Source of the DNA: Streptomyces globisporus | GTDB taxonomy: Bacteria; Actinomycetota; Actinomycetes; Streptomycetales; Streptomycetaceae | Length of the DNA stretch: 64,000 bases | NCBI RefSeq assembly: GCF_003501885.1 | Contig: NZ_QWFA01000002.1 | Coordinates: forward strand, 1-64,000 | Direction of reading: 5' to 3' | Part shown: positions 8,551-16,207 of the stretch, in pieces | How the letters are laid out: every line of letters starts with the position of its first letter | Position numbering within the stretch: position 1 is the first letter of the stretch | Notes under the pieces: model-generated | The model's input: the letters and a program-made list of their open reading frames with translations, nothing else | Database searches by the model: none | Told to the model about the DNA's origin: nothing | Program-made: the position numbers and the translations under genes

Positions 8551-10363
8551 GGGGGTGGGCCGGCGGCGGCCCGGACCGTGAGCCCGTGAGGGGCTCGGCC
8601 GCCTCCGCCAGGGTCCGGAGCCGAGGCTTGAGCAGCTTGCCGGTGGCGTTGCGCGGGAGCGGCTCGTCGGTGAACAGCACCCGGGCGGGCACCTTGAAGG
8701 CTGCGAGCCTCCCGCCGACGTGGTCCCGCAGCGCCCCGGCGGTGACCGTCGCCCCGGCGCGCAGCCGGACGACGGCCACGACCTCCTCCCCCAGCACCGG
8801 ATGCGGGATGCCGAGGACGGCGGCGTCGGATACGTCGGGATGGTCGTGCAGGACGCCCTCGACCTCGACGCAGTACACGTTCTCGCCGCCCCGGATCACC
8901 ATGTCCGTGATCCGGTCGACGACCGCGACCCGCCCCGCACGCTCCACGGCGAGGTCCCCCGTACGGAACCAGCCGTCCCGGAACGCCTCCGCGGTCGCGG
9001 CCGCGTCCCGCCAGTAGCCGCGGAACAGCGACTGCCCGCGCAGCCACAGCTCCCCCACCTCTCCCTCGGGCAACGCCTCACCCGCCGCTGCCGCGATCCT
9101 GACCTCGGTCACGGGGGTCGGACGGCCGACGGCACCGGGGTGGGCCCGGTAGTCGGCGCCGACGTTCGCGAGGACGCCCCCGCCGGTCTCGGTGAGACCG
9201 TAGCCGTTACGGGGCTCGATGCGTTCGCCGTACCGGGCGGTGAGGCGGGCCACCAGGCCGGGCGGGGCCGCGGCCCCACCGGTGCTGAACAGGGTGAGGC
9301 TCGCCAGCCCGTCCCCCGTGCGCTCGGCGGCGTCCAGCAGCTGGAGGGCGGTCGTCGGCACCCCCGCGAAGTGCGTGACGCCATGGGCGCGGATGAGCCG
9401 GAGGGCCTCGTCCGCGTTCAACTTGTCCATCAGGACGAGGGCGCCGCCCGCCGCCATCACCCCGTAGAAGCTGGTGAACGCGGCGACGTGGAAGAACGGG
9501 AACGTCATCAGGGAGACCGGGGCGGGCCCCATCCCCGGAACGGCCCCCCGCCCCAGCGCGGAGGCGGCCGCCTGGTACCGGGGGTTGAGCGCGGCCCCGG
9601 CCTGGGCGAGATGGGTAGCCACCGCACCCTTGGGCCGGCCGGTGGTGCCCGAGGTGTAGATGATCGTGGCGTCGTCCTCGGGCCGGGGCTCCACGTCGGG
9701 GGGTGCGGCCAGGGGGTCGGGCGCGGGAAGGTCCTCGTACCGCTCGACACGAACACCGTCCGGAAGCCGCGCCTCCCCACGGAGGCCGTCCGGAAGGCGG
9801 CCCTCCCCGTGCCGCCCCTGGAAAAGGACCACGCGCGCCCCGGACCGCCGCGCCCACCCCGCGACCCGGTCCATCCGCTCCCCGTCCACGAGCAGCACAC
9901 CGGGCTCGCAGTCGTCGAGGGCGTACGTGAACTCGTCCTCGGTCCACCAGGCGTTGAGCGGTACGGCGATGAGCCCGGCCAGCTGGACGGCCCAGAAGGC
10001 GATCTGCCACTCGGGGTGGTTCCGCATCGCGACCACGGCCCGGTCGCCGGGACGCAGGCCGTACCGCTCGCTCAGCCGGACGGCCAGGGCGGACGCGGCG
10101 GCGAAGAACTCCCCGTACGAGTAGCGGCGTTCACCCGCGATCAGGAACGGAGTGTCCCCGTAGGCCCAGGTGGTCTCGACGAACTCCCGGAGCGTGCGGG
10201 GCCCGTCGGCGTACTCCAGCGCCCCCTGCTCGCCCCGGACCACGGCGAAGGGGGCGCCGGGCGCGGTGAGGGAGCCCTCGATGCGCGCGGCGCGCCGGGC
10301 GCGTTCCGCTCGGGCTGCGGCGTCCTCGGCCGGGGGCGGGGACGCGTGGGTGTGCTGCGGCAC
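8537..10363 (-). CDS. AMP-dependent acyl-CoA synthetase / ligase
   Basis: A 608-residue adenylate-forming enzyme that activates a carboxylic acid (probably a fatty or aromatic acid) with ATP and joins it to CoA. It shows the P-loop-like A3 motif IIYTSGTTGRPKGA, the A5 motif NGYGLTETG, the A7 motif WFRTGDLAV, VVDRITDMVIRGGENV, and the C-terminal catalytic lysine in PRNATGKLLKPRL. The start is GTG 10363, preceded by GAGAGG; 10381 lacks a site. Residues near 205-225 contain a tandem duplication (RLPDGLRGEARLPDGV) in a loop. The gene is monocistronic as far as I can see. The substrate is unknown. Confidence 0.88.
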   Translation of the reverse strand: MPQHTHASPPPAEDAAARAERARRAARIEGSLTAPGAPFAVVRGEQGALEYADGPRTLREFVETTWAYGDTPFLIAGERRYSYGEFFAAASALAVRLSERYGLRPGDRAVVAMRNHPEWQIAFWAVQLAGLIAVPLNAWWTEDEFTYALDDCEPGVLLVDGERMDRVAGWARRSGARVVLFQGRHGEGRLPDGLRGEARLPDGVRVERYEDLPAPDPLAAPPDVEPRPEDDATIIYTSGTTGRPKGAVATHLAQAGAALNPRYQAAASALGRGAVPGMGPAPVSLMTFPFFHVAAFTSFYGVMAAGGALVLMDKLNADEALRLIRAHGVTHFAGVPTTALQLLDAAERTGDGLASLTLFSTGGAAAPPGLVARLTARYGERIEPRNGYGLTETGGGVLANVGADYRAHPGAVGRPTPVTEVRIAAAAGEALPEGEVGELWLRGQSLFRGYWRDAAATAEAFRDGWFRTGDLAVERAGRVAVVDRITDMVIRGGENVYCVEVEGVLHDHPDVSDAAVLGIPHPVLGEEVVAVVRLRAGATVTAGALRDHVGGRLAAFKVPARVLFTDEPLPRNATGKLLKPRLRTLAEAAEPLTGSRSGPPPAHPLTGA

Positions 10364-10469
10364 GGACGGCCTCTCTCTCACGCTGACGCTGGGTGCTGCA
10401 CGAGACGCTATGCGGGCGGGGCCGGAGCTCCAAGGCCGCCCGGAGGTACGTCCATGACCTGCGGGTCGC

Positions 10470-10763
10470 TCACGCGGTGGCGGGGAGCCCGAACCGCACG
10501 GAGGTCAGCTCCTCAGACAGCTCCCGGAGCCGGTTGCCCGTCGTGGGGTCGGCGTCGCGGGGGGCCAGGTCGTCCCGCTTCGGCGCGCCGCGCAGCTCGC
10601 CCATGCCGCCGGGTCCGATGAAGTGCGCGCTCTCAGCGTCCGGGGCGGTCGCGCGACGTCCCTTGTCCTCGTCCCGCACCGCCCACACCGCTGTTGGCCC
10701 CGGTGACGACGAAGACGCGCTTGCTCTGATCGGGAATCCGCTCGACGGTCCAGCTCCGCTCAT
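10470..10763 (-). pseudogene. SDR oxidoreductase pseudogene with large internal deletion
   Basis: Two ends of one short-chain dehydrogenase survive without the middle. Near 10755-10687 one frame reads WTVERIPDQSKRVFVVTG then ANSGVG, the N-terminal Rossmann motif of a Streptomyces SDR group. Another frame then continues directly into ATAPDAESAHFIGPGGM, GELRGAPK and LRELSEELTSVRFGL, the C-terminal end of the same group. The catalytic SYK region, roughly 230 residues, is missing and the two ends are out of frame with each other. The candidate start codon at 10763 is out of frame with the Rossmann segment as well. No function is expected. Confidence 0.72.
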
Positions 10764-10914
10764 CGCCTCGTTCCCAGCGCGCCGATCCGCGGGTGGGCCG
10801 ACGAGGGCCGTGCCGTTCTGCGTCGGACCGCCCAACGCCGCCGTGCCACAGCGGCCGCGGCCGGGGATTTCCCGCACATATCGCACCTATATGAGATAGG
10901 CCACTTTCGGGAGT

Positions 10915-10944
10915 TGTAGGCAGGGGCGGTCACCCCGGCCTACA
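10915..10944. promoter_or_regulatory. Hairpin in the leader region of the AGCS symporter gene
   Basis: TGTAGGC (10915-10921) pairs with GCCTACA (10938-10944), with an inner GGGG/CCCC pairing (10923-10926 with 10933-10936). A smaller repeat, CCTAT (10886-10890) with ATAGG (10896-10900), precedes it. The site is about 130 bases before the symporter start. It could be an operator or an attenuator, or a terminator for transcription from the left. Confidence 0.4.
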
Positions 10945-11070
10945 GTCCTGTCGTTTGCGGAGTATTCGGCTCCGCGCCGTCCGGCCCCACCCTCCACTCC
11001 GTACACGACCTGTACGCGCACGCGGAGACCGGGCCGATTCCCCGACTCACAAGGAACCGGGAACATCCGC

Positions 11071-12519
11071 ATGGGCACGTTGGAAACCTGGGTCGTCGAG
11101 CTCAACGACGTCTTCTGGACATATCTGCTGATTCCGCTGGTCGCCCTCGCCGGCGTCTGGTTCACGCTGCGCTCCAAGGGCGTGCAGATCCGCCTGATCC
11201 CGGAAATGTTCCGGGTCTTCAGGGACAAGCCGCAGTCCGGCGTCAGCCCCTTCGGCGCCTTCACCATCTCCGCCGCCGCGCGGATCGGCACCGGCAACAT
11301 CGCAGGTGTGGCCACCGCAATCACCATGGGCGGCCCCGGAGCCGTCTTCTGGATGTGGATGATGGCCCTGGTCGGCGGTGCCTCGGCGTTCGTCGAGTCG
11401 GTCCTGGCCCAGCTGTACAAGGTGCGCGACACCGAGCCCGGTACGTACCGAGGCGGCCCGGCCTACTACATGCAGAAGGCGCTCGGAATGCGCTGGCTCG
11501 GCGTGGTCTTCGCCGTTCTGATCACGCTGACGTTCGGTTTCGTGCTTACCGCGGTGCAGTCCAACACGATCACGGTGGCCACGAAGGGCTCCTTCGGCTC
11601 GGACGCCTCCTGGTTCAATCCCGTCCTCGGCGTCGCGCTTGCCGTACTGCTCGCGCTCGCGGTGTTCTTCGGCGTGAAGCGCCTGACTGCCGTGACCAAG
11701 GTCATCATCCCGGTGATGGCCGCGGTCTACCTGCTGGCCGGCCTGGTCATCGTGTTCCTCAACCTCGGCAACGTGCCGGGCATACTCGGCGACATCATCG
11801 GCGGCGCCTTCGGCTTCCGCGAGGTCGCGGGCGGCGCCGTGGGCACGGCGATCCTGCAGGGCGTACGGCGCGGCATGTTCTCCAACGAGGCGGGCATGGG
11901 TTCGGCCCCGAACGCCGCCGCGGCCGCGGAGACCACGCACCCGGTCAAGCAGGGCCTGGTCCAGACCCTCGGCGTCTACTTCGACACCTTGGTCATCTGC
12001 ACGATGACCGCTCTCGTGATCCTCTCCGCCAACCCGGCCCTCGGTGAGCGCGGCGGCGCGGACGTCACGCAGGCCGCCTTCACCAGCGCGCTCGGCGACT
12101 GGGCCGGTCACCTGCTGACCCTGGTGGTCTTCATGGTCGCCTTCAGCTCCATGATCGGTAACTACTACTACGGCGAGTCCAACATCCAGTTCATCACCCG
12201 CAGCAAGGGCGTGATGAGCACGTACCGTGCGATGGTCGTCGCCTGCGCCGTCCTCGGCGCGATCGGCTCCGTCCCGCTGGTCTGGAGCCTCGCGGACGTC
12301 ACGATGGGCGCGATGGCCCTGGTCAACCTGATCGCGATCATCCCCCTCAGCGCGGTGGCCTTCCGCCTCCTCGACGACTACCTGGCCCAGCGCCGCCAGG
12401 GCCTCGACCCGGTCTTCCGCAAGGACCAGGTTCCGGGCCTGCGCGGCGAGGTGGAGTGCTGGGGCACGTCGGACCGGGACGCCACACCGCAGGAGCGGAT
12501 GTCGGTCGGCTCGCCCTGA
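11071..12519 (+). CDS. Alanine/glycine:cation symporter (AGCS family)
   Basis: A 482-residue inner-membrane sodium- or proton-coupled carrier for alanine or glycine, with about 11 membrane helices. Family signatures include PFGAFTISAAARIGTGNIAGVATAI, PGAVFWMWMMALVGGASAFVES, and GVRRGMFSNEAGMGSAPNAAAAA, the AGCS hallmark. The start ATG 11071 follows AAGGAACCGGG. It is transcribed alone and is followed by a terminator stem at 12553-12582. Full length for the family. Confidence 0.93.
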   Translation: MGTLETWVVELNDVFWTYLLIPLVALAGVWFTLRSKGVQIRLIPEMFRVFRDKPQSGVSPFGAFTISAAARIGTGNIAGVATAITMGGPGAVFWMWMMALVGGASAFVESVLAQLYKVRDTEPGTYRGGPAYYMQKALGMRWLGVVFAVLITLTFGFVLTAVQSNTITVATKGSFGSDASWFNPVLGVALAVLLALAVFFGVKRLTAVTKVIIPVMAAVYLLAGLVIVFLNLGNVPGILGDIIGGAFGFREVAGGAVGTAILQGVRRGMFSNEAGMGSAPNAAAAAETTHPVKQGLVQTLGVYFDTLVICTMTALVILSANPALGERGGADVTQAAFTSALGDWAGHLLTLVVFMVAFSSMIGNYYYGESNIQFITRSKGVMSTYRAMVVACAVLGAIGSVPLVWSLADVTMGAMALVNLIAIIPLSAVAFRLLDDYLAQRRQGLDPVFRKDQVPGLRGEVECWGTSDRDATPQERMSVGSP

Positions 12520-12552
12520 CACGGACACGTTCCCGCGGACCGTACGCGTCGA

Positions 12553-12582
12553 AGGTCGGCACCCCGGGAGGGCTGCCGACCT
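12553..12582 (+). terminator. Terminator of the symporter gene
   Basis: AGGTCGGCA (12553-12561) pairs perfectly with TGCCGACCT (12574-12582) over a 12-base loop, 33 bases after the symporter stop codon. Confidence 0.65.
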
Positions 12583-12838
12583 CGGGCGTTTCGGGGCCGG
12601 GCCCGAATCCCGGGGAGCGGGTCGAGCCGAGGCGCGAAGGTGTTGCGGCCCACGGCGGTAACGGGGGCGACCACCGCAATCCCCATCCGCTAGGCTGTCA
12701 GCGGTCAGTCGACCTCCGGTGTGTCTGCTCGGGAAGTGTCCCTCCGGACATCGCCCCGGCGGAAACCTGACCAGGGCGTTTGCCTCATTCCGCCCGGCAT
12801 CCCCATGGGGTTTCCGGCACGGTTTTCGGCAAGCCCCC
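12583..12838. other. Gap before the tRNA gene
   Basis: No coding sequence is supported here. A TAGGCT hexamer at 12691-12696 is a plausible minus-10 box for the tRNA transcript, but I see no convincing minus-35 box at the right distance. Confidence 0.3.
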
Positions 12839-12911
12839 GCCTTCGTAGCTCAGGGGATAGAGCACCGCTCTCCTAAAGCGGGTGTCGCAGGTTCGAATCC
12901 TGCCGGGGGCA
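12839..12911 (+). tRNA. tRNA-Arg (anticodon CCU)
   Basis: A 73-base cloverleaf can be drawn in full. The acceptor stem GCCTTCG/CGGGGGC contains two G-U pairs, followed by TA, a D-arm GCTC...GAGC, an anticodon arm CCGCT-CTCCTAA-AGCGG with anticodon CCT, a five-base variable loop and a T-arm GCAGG-TTCGAAT-CCTGC. The discriminator is A and CCA is not encoded. An upstream GCCCCCG at 12833-12839 could also pair with the 3' end, but it would leave non-standard positions 8 and 9. It reads AGG codons, which are rare in streptomycetes. Confidence 0.95.
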
Positions 12912-13087
12912 CAGTAAAGCAGCAGGTCAGGAGCCCTTCTGCCCATCAGGGCGGGAGGGCTTCCGGCGTGCGGCACACTCGTGCGGCACGCACCGGGCCA
13001 GTACGGGGGCTTGATCTTCTTGGGCGGGACCTTCGGTAGTCCTCTCCTGTTCCGGCGGAAGGCACCAGCGCCTGTCAGGATCCGGCT

Positions 13088-13309
13088 GTGACCAAGACTT
13101 CGACCTCCTCGAGAATCAGCAGAGCGCTCGACTGGGCAGGGCTCATCCCGTCCTCGATGCTCTTCTGGATCGGCATCACGGACTACCGCGAGGGCGCGTC
13201 CATAGCCTGGCCGACAGGGGGAGCCGTTCTGGTACTCATCAGTCTCTGGGTGGTCTATCGCGGCTTGCCTCACCGGCGAGAGGGGACCCTCGTGCCACCG
13301 CAGGAGTAG
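13088..13309 (+). CDS. Small two-helix membrane protein, unknown function
   Basis: A 73-residue protein starting at GTG 13088 with AGGA about five to nine bases upstream. Two hydrophobic segments are visible (about residues 15-30, AGLIPSSMLFWIGI, and 42-58, TGGAVLVLISLWVVYRG), followed by a short basic tail. I do not recognise a family. It lies between the tRNA and a phosphotransferase gene, and the preceding 176 bases hold only a short direct repeat (GTGCGGCAC at 12968-12976 and 12981-12989). Confidence 0.5.
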   Translation: MTKTSTSSRISRALDWAGLIPSSMLFWIGITDYREGASIAWPTGGAVLVLISLWVVYRGLPHRREGTLVPPQE

Positions 13310-13342
13310 GAGCGCTCCCGTGCCGGCCCGCGAGGCACTCCC

Positions 13343-14239
13343 TCAGCGCGCGTCGCCGTGCACCCGGCCCTTCGGCTTCGCGGCCTCGTCCAGGATCTCC
13401 TCGATCACATGTGCCGCGATCCGTGCCATCACCGGGTTCGACTCCCGGTAATGGGCCAGCTCCAACAAGGCGATGGACAGCGCCCAGCCCCTCCCCCGCG
13501 TCCACGTGGCGTCGTCGGCCGCGATCGCCTCGTGGAACGTCTGCCTGGCATCCGCCGTCAGCAGGTACCAGGCCGCGATCAGGTCGACGGCCGGGTCGGC
13601 CAGGCCCGTGCAGCCGAAGTCGATGACCGCGGTGAGGCGGCCCTCCGCGACCAGGACGTTGCCGGGCTGGAGGTCGCCGTGGACCCAGACGGGGGCGGCC
13701 GTGAAGGGCGGGGCGGACAGGGACTCCGTCCAGGCCTCGGTGACGGCCTCCGTGTCCACGATTCCGGCCAGGGTCGCCAGCGCCTCGCGGGTCGTCGCGT
13801 CGCGGGAGGACAGGGGCTCGCTGCGGTACGCGGGCGGGGCGTCCTCCGGGGCGATCCGGCGGAGTGCCAGCACGAATTCCGCCAGGTCCGCCGCCAGGAG
13901 GTCCGAGGACGAAGAGGCGTCGCCGGGGCGCGGGTTCGTGCCGTCGAGCCAGGTGCAGACCGACCAGGGACGCGGGAACGCCTGGTCCGGGGCCCCCTCG
14001 GCGAGCGGGAGCGGTACCGGGAACGGCAGTTGTTCGGCAAGGTGCGGCAGCCAGCGGTGCTCCGTCGCCACGTCCGCCGCACTGCCCTCGGTACGGGGCA
14101 GCCGCACGGCCTTGTCGGCGCCCAGGCGGTAGATCGCGTTCGCCGTCCCGCTGGCGTCGACCGCCTCCACGGGCAGGTCCGCCCAGTGCGGGAACTGGGC
14201 GGCGATCAGGCCGCGTACGAGCGACGGTTCAATGATCAT
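13343..14239 (-). CDS. Aminoglycoside phosphotransferase (APH) family kinase
   Basis: A 298-residue protein-kinase-fold phosphotransferase. It has the catalytic HGDLQPGNVLV motif (Brenner-type HxDxxxxN) and the magnesium-binding IDFGCTGLADPAVDL motif; a nucleotide-binding loop lies near LGADKAVRLPR. This subgroup is widespread in actinomycetes and its true substrate is usually unknown; it may phosphorylate an antibiotic, a sugar or a small metabolite. The start is ATG 14239. The neighbouring ATP-grasp gene is divergent, with 148 bases between the starts. Confidence 0.85.
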   Translation of the reverse strand: MIIEPSLVRGLIAAQFPHWADLPVEAVDASGTANAIYRLGADKAVRLPRTEGSAADVATEHRWLPHLAEQLPFPVPLPLAEGAPDQAFPRPWSVCTWLDGTNPRPGDASSSSDLLAADLAEFVLALRRIAPEDAPPAYRSEPLSSRDATTREALATLAGIVDTEAVTEAWTESLSAPPFTAAPVWVHGDLQPGNVLVAEGRLTAVIDFGCTGLADPAVDLIAAWYLLTADARQTFHEAIAADDATWTRGRGWALSIALLELAHYRESNPVMARIAAHVIEEILDEAAKPKGRVHGDAR

Positions 14240-14387
14240 GCCGCGATCGAACCAGGTGGTCCCGGGGCCGCACAACGTCTCGGCCCGGGCTCTGCCCCGG
14301 CGCCTGCTCGCCGCCTCTCCGTGGGACGCCACGCCCCGTCCGAAAATCGGTGCGGTTCCACGTGTCCGTACGAGAGGATCGGCGGCC

Positions 14388-15185
14388 ATGACGTATCCAT
14401 TGCGCACCCTGCTGCTCCCGCCCCAACTCACCGCATCCGCACGGACGTTACGCACCACCGCGCTGCGGCGCGGGCTGCGGGTCGTGGAGGCGACGGCCTC
14501 CGCCGTATCGGGAGGGCTGGGGAGACCGGAGCCGGCGGCGAGCCCCCGGGACAAGGCGCACCCCGTGCATCTGCATGCGGGGCCCTCCTTCGCCGATGTC
14601 GTGGCCCCCGCGCTCGGGATCGCCCTCCTGGAGGCTCCCGCCGACTGGCTCGCCCGGCTCCCCCGGGCGCTCACCCAGCGGGAGATCCGGGCGATGCCCA
14701 TCGGCGAGGCGTACCGGCTGCGCCGCCCCGCCTTCGTCAAGTCACCCAACGACAAGGGCATTCCGGCTCTCGTGTACGCGGACGGGTCCCGGCTGCCCGG
14801 GCCGGACGCCGTGGATCCGGCCACCGTGGTGCTGGTGAGCGACGTGATGACCTTCGCCGTCGAGTACCGGCTGTTCCTCCTCGACGGGGCCGTCCACACG
14901 GCCGGGCAGTACGCCGAGGCCGGCCGCCTCCGACTGGGGCCGCCGGGCCTCGCCGCGCTCGCCTTCGGGCGCGAGGTCCTCGCGGCCGCCGGGGACGGCC
15001 TGCCCTCGGCGGTCGTCGTCGACATCGGCCGGGACGACGAGGGCCGGTGGGCCGTGATCGAGGCCAACGCAGCCTGGGCCAGCGGGTGTTACGACGTCGA
15101 CCCGGGCCGCGCCCTCGACACCGTCCTCCGCGCCGCAGGACCCGCCACGGACCTGTCGCCGCACGACCGTGCCTTCATACGGTGA
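14388..15185 (+). CDS. ATP-grasp domain protein (R2K / DUF4343-like)
   Basis: A 265-residue member of the ATP-grasp superfamily. The segments PAFVKSPNDKGIPALVY, SDVMTFAVEYRLFLLDGAVHTAGQY, and VVVDIGRDDEGRWAVIEANAAWASGCYDVDP fit the lysine, acidic and glutamate/asparagine metal-binding stations of ATP-grasp ligases, and the closing pattern resembles the R2K clade. Such enzymes join a carboxylate to an amine using ATP; peptide or amino-acid tagging is predicted for this clade and no substrate is known here. The start ATG 14388 follows GAGAGGAT. It ends five bases before the convergent gene. Confidence 0.75.
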   Translation: MTYPLRTLLLPPQLTASARTLRTTALRRGLRVVEATASAVSGGLGRPEPAASPRDKAHPVHLHAGPSFADVVAPALGIALLEAPADWLARLPRALTQREIRAMPIGEAYRLRRPAFVKSPNDKGIPALVYADGSRLPGPDAVDPATVVLVSDVMTFAVEYRLFLLDGAVHTAGQYAEAGRLRLGPPGLAALAFGREVLAAAGDGLPSAVVVDIGRDDEGRWAVIEANAAWASGCYDVDPGRALDTVLRAAGPATDLSPHDRAFIR

Positions 15186-15190
15186 CCGGC

Positions 15191-16111
15191 TCAGCTGCAG
15201 GACGCCCTCATCTGCGCCGCCGCGTGATGCGCGCCGACCCGTCGCGCATCGCCCCAGTCCCGGCCCCGGTCGATGAGCTGGACCGCGAAGACGTCCCCCT
15301 TGACCGGGTAGCTGCGCACCGGCACCGCGGTCCCCCGGTGTTCCGTCTGGAGCACCGCGAAACCCGTGTACGCGGAGTCCGCGTCCCCCGGGTCGGAGAG
15401 CACCCGGTAGACGGTCGGCTCCCCCGCCGCGTCGCGCGGGCGGCCGCTGTCGGGGACGAAGACGGTCAGCGCGCACTCGCTGAAACCCCGGCCCAGGTGC
15501 CAGGACCAGATGGCCGTGGAGCCCCGGTCCTCGGTGGGGCTGCCCGACATCGGGACGGCGCTGAACCGGCCGTCGCACCCGTCGCCGTCGAAGCCGCCGT
15601 TCTCGACCGTGTACCAGCCGGCGTCCCCGCTCTCGAAACGGCCGCGCTCCTCGTACGTACCCGTCGCACAGCCGGGGCCCGCCCACTCCGTGAAGCGGCT
15701 GCCCTCCGCCGGGGGCTCCGACGAGGGGGGCGGGGTCTCCGGGGCCTCCGTATCCGTCCCCGGGCCGGGCACGATCCTCGTGGGGGCCGCGCCGCCGATC
15801 CGGTCGGGGACCGCGCCGGCCCGGCCCGCCGCGTCCGTACGGCTGCTGCCTGCGCCCACGCTCCCGCCGCCCGAGAGCAGCAGCGAGGCGACGGTGACCA
15901 GGCCTCCGGCCGCCACCACGACGCCGGCCGCGAGCAGGGCCTTGCGCCGGCGGGGCAGTGTGGAGAGGCGGCCCGCCAGCGTCTCGCGCGCGACCCAGGA
16001 ACCGTCCACGCCCGCCGTGCGGGATGCCCCAGCCCCGCAGCCGGGGCAGACCATTCCGGGCAGCGGTCCCCGGCGTCCGCCGCCGCAGTATTGGCACCTC
16101 GTGGGCTTCAT
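15191..16111 (-). CDS. Membrane-anchored zinc-ribbon protein, unknown function
   Basis: A 306-residue protein. Residues 1-28 contain two CxxC pairs (CQYCGG and CPGCGAG), a zinc ribbon. A single membrane helix follows at about residues 57-80, then a Pro/Thr/Ser-rich linker and a C-terminal extracytoplasmic domain of about 170 residues with several cysteines (CATGTY, CDGRF, CALTVF, final CS) that could form disulphides. This cytoplasmic zinc ribbon plus external domain layout recurs in streptomycetes without assigned function. The start is ATG 16111. Confidence 0.65.
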   Translation of the reverse strand: MKPTRCQYCGGGRRGPLPGMVCPGCGAGASRTAGVDGSWVARETLAGRLSTLPRRRKALLAAGVVVAAGGLVTVASLLLSGGGSVGAGSSRTDAAGRAGAVPDRIGGAAPTRIVPGPGTDTEAPETPPPSSEPPAEGSRFTEWAGPGCATGTYEERGRFESGDAGWYTVENGGFDGDGCDGRFSAVPMSGSPTEDRGSTAIWSWHLGRGFSECALTVFVPDSGRPRDAAGEPTVYRVLSDPGDADSAYTGFAVLQTEHRGTAVPVRSYPVKGDVFAVQLIDRGRDWGDARRVGAHHAAAQMRASCS

Positions 16112-16207
16112 GGCAGAACACCTTGCCAGTGCGGCGCCCGCAGAGGGAGATCCCGCACCCGATGGCCCGTACACGGGACGGCCAGGAACGGGTGGGGCGA
16201 GGGCCCG

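Noticed and set aside
12785..13273. Minus-strand frame containing GRIRTCDTRFRRAVLYPLS
   Set aside because: This is the well-known false translation of the antisense strand of a tRNA gene; the tRNA cloverleaf explains it fully.
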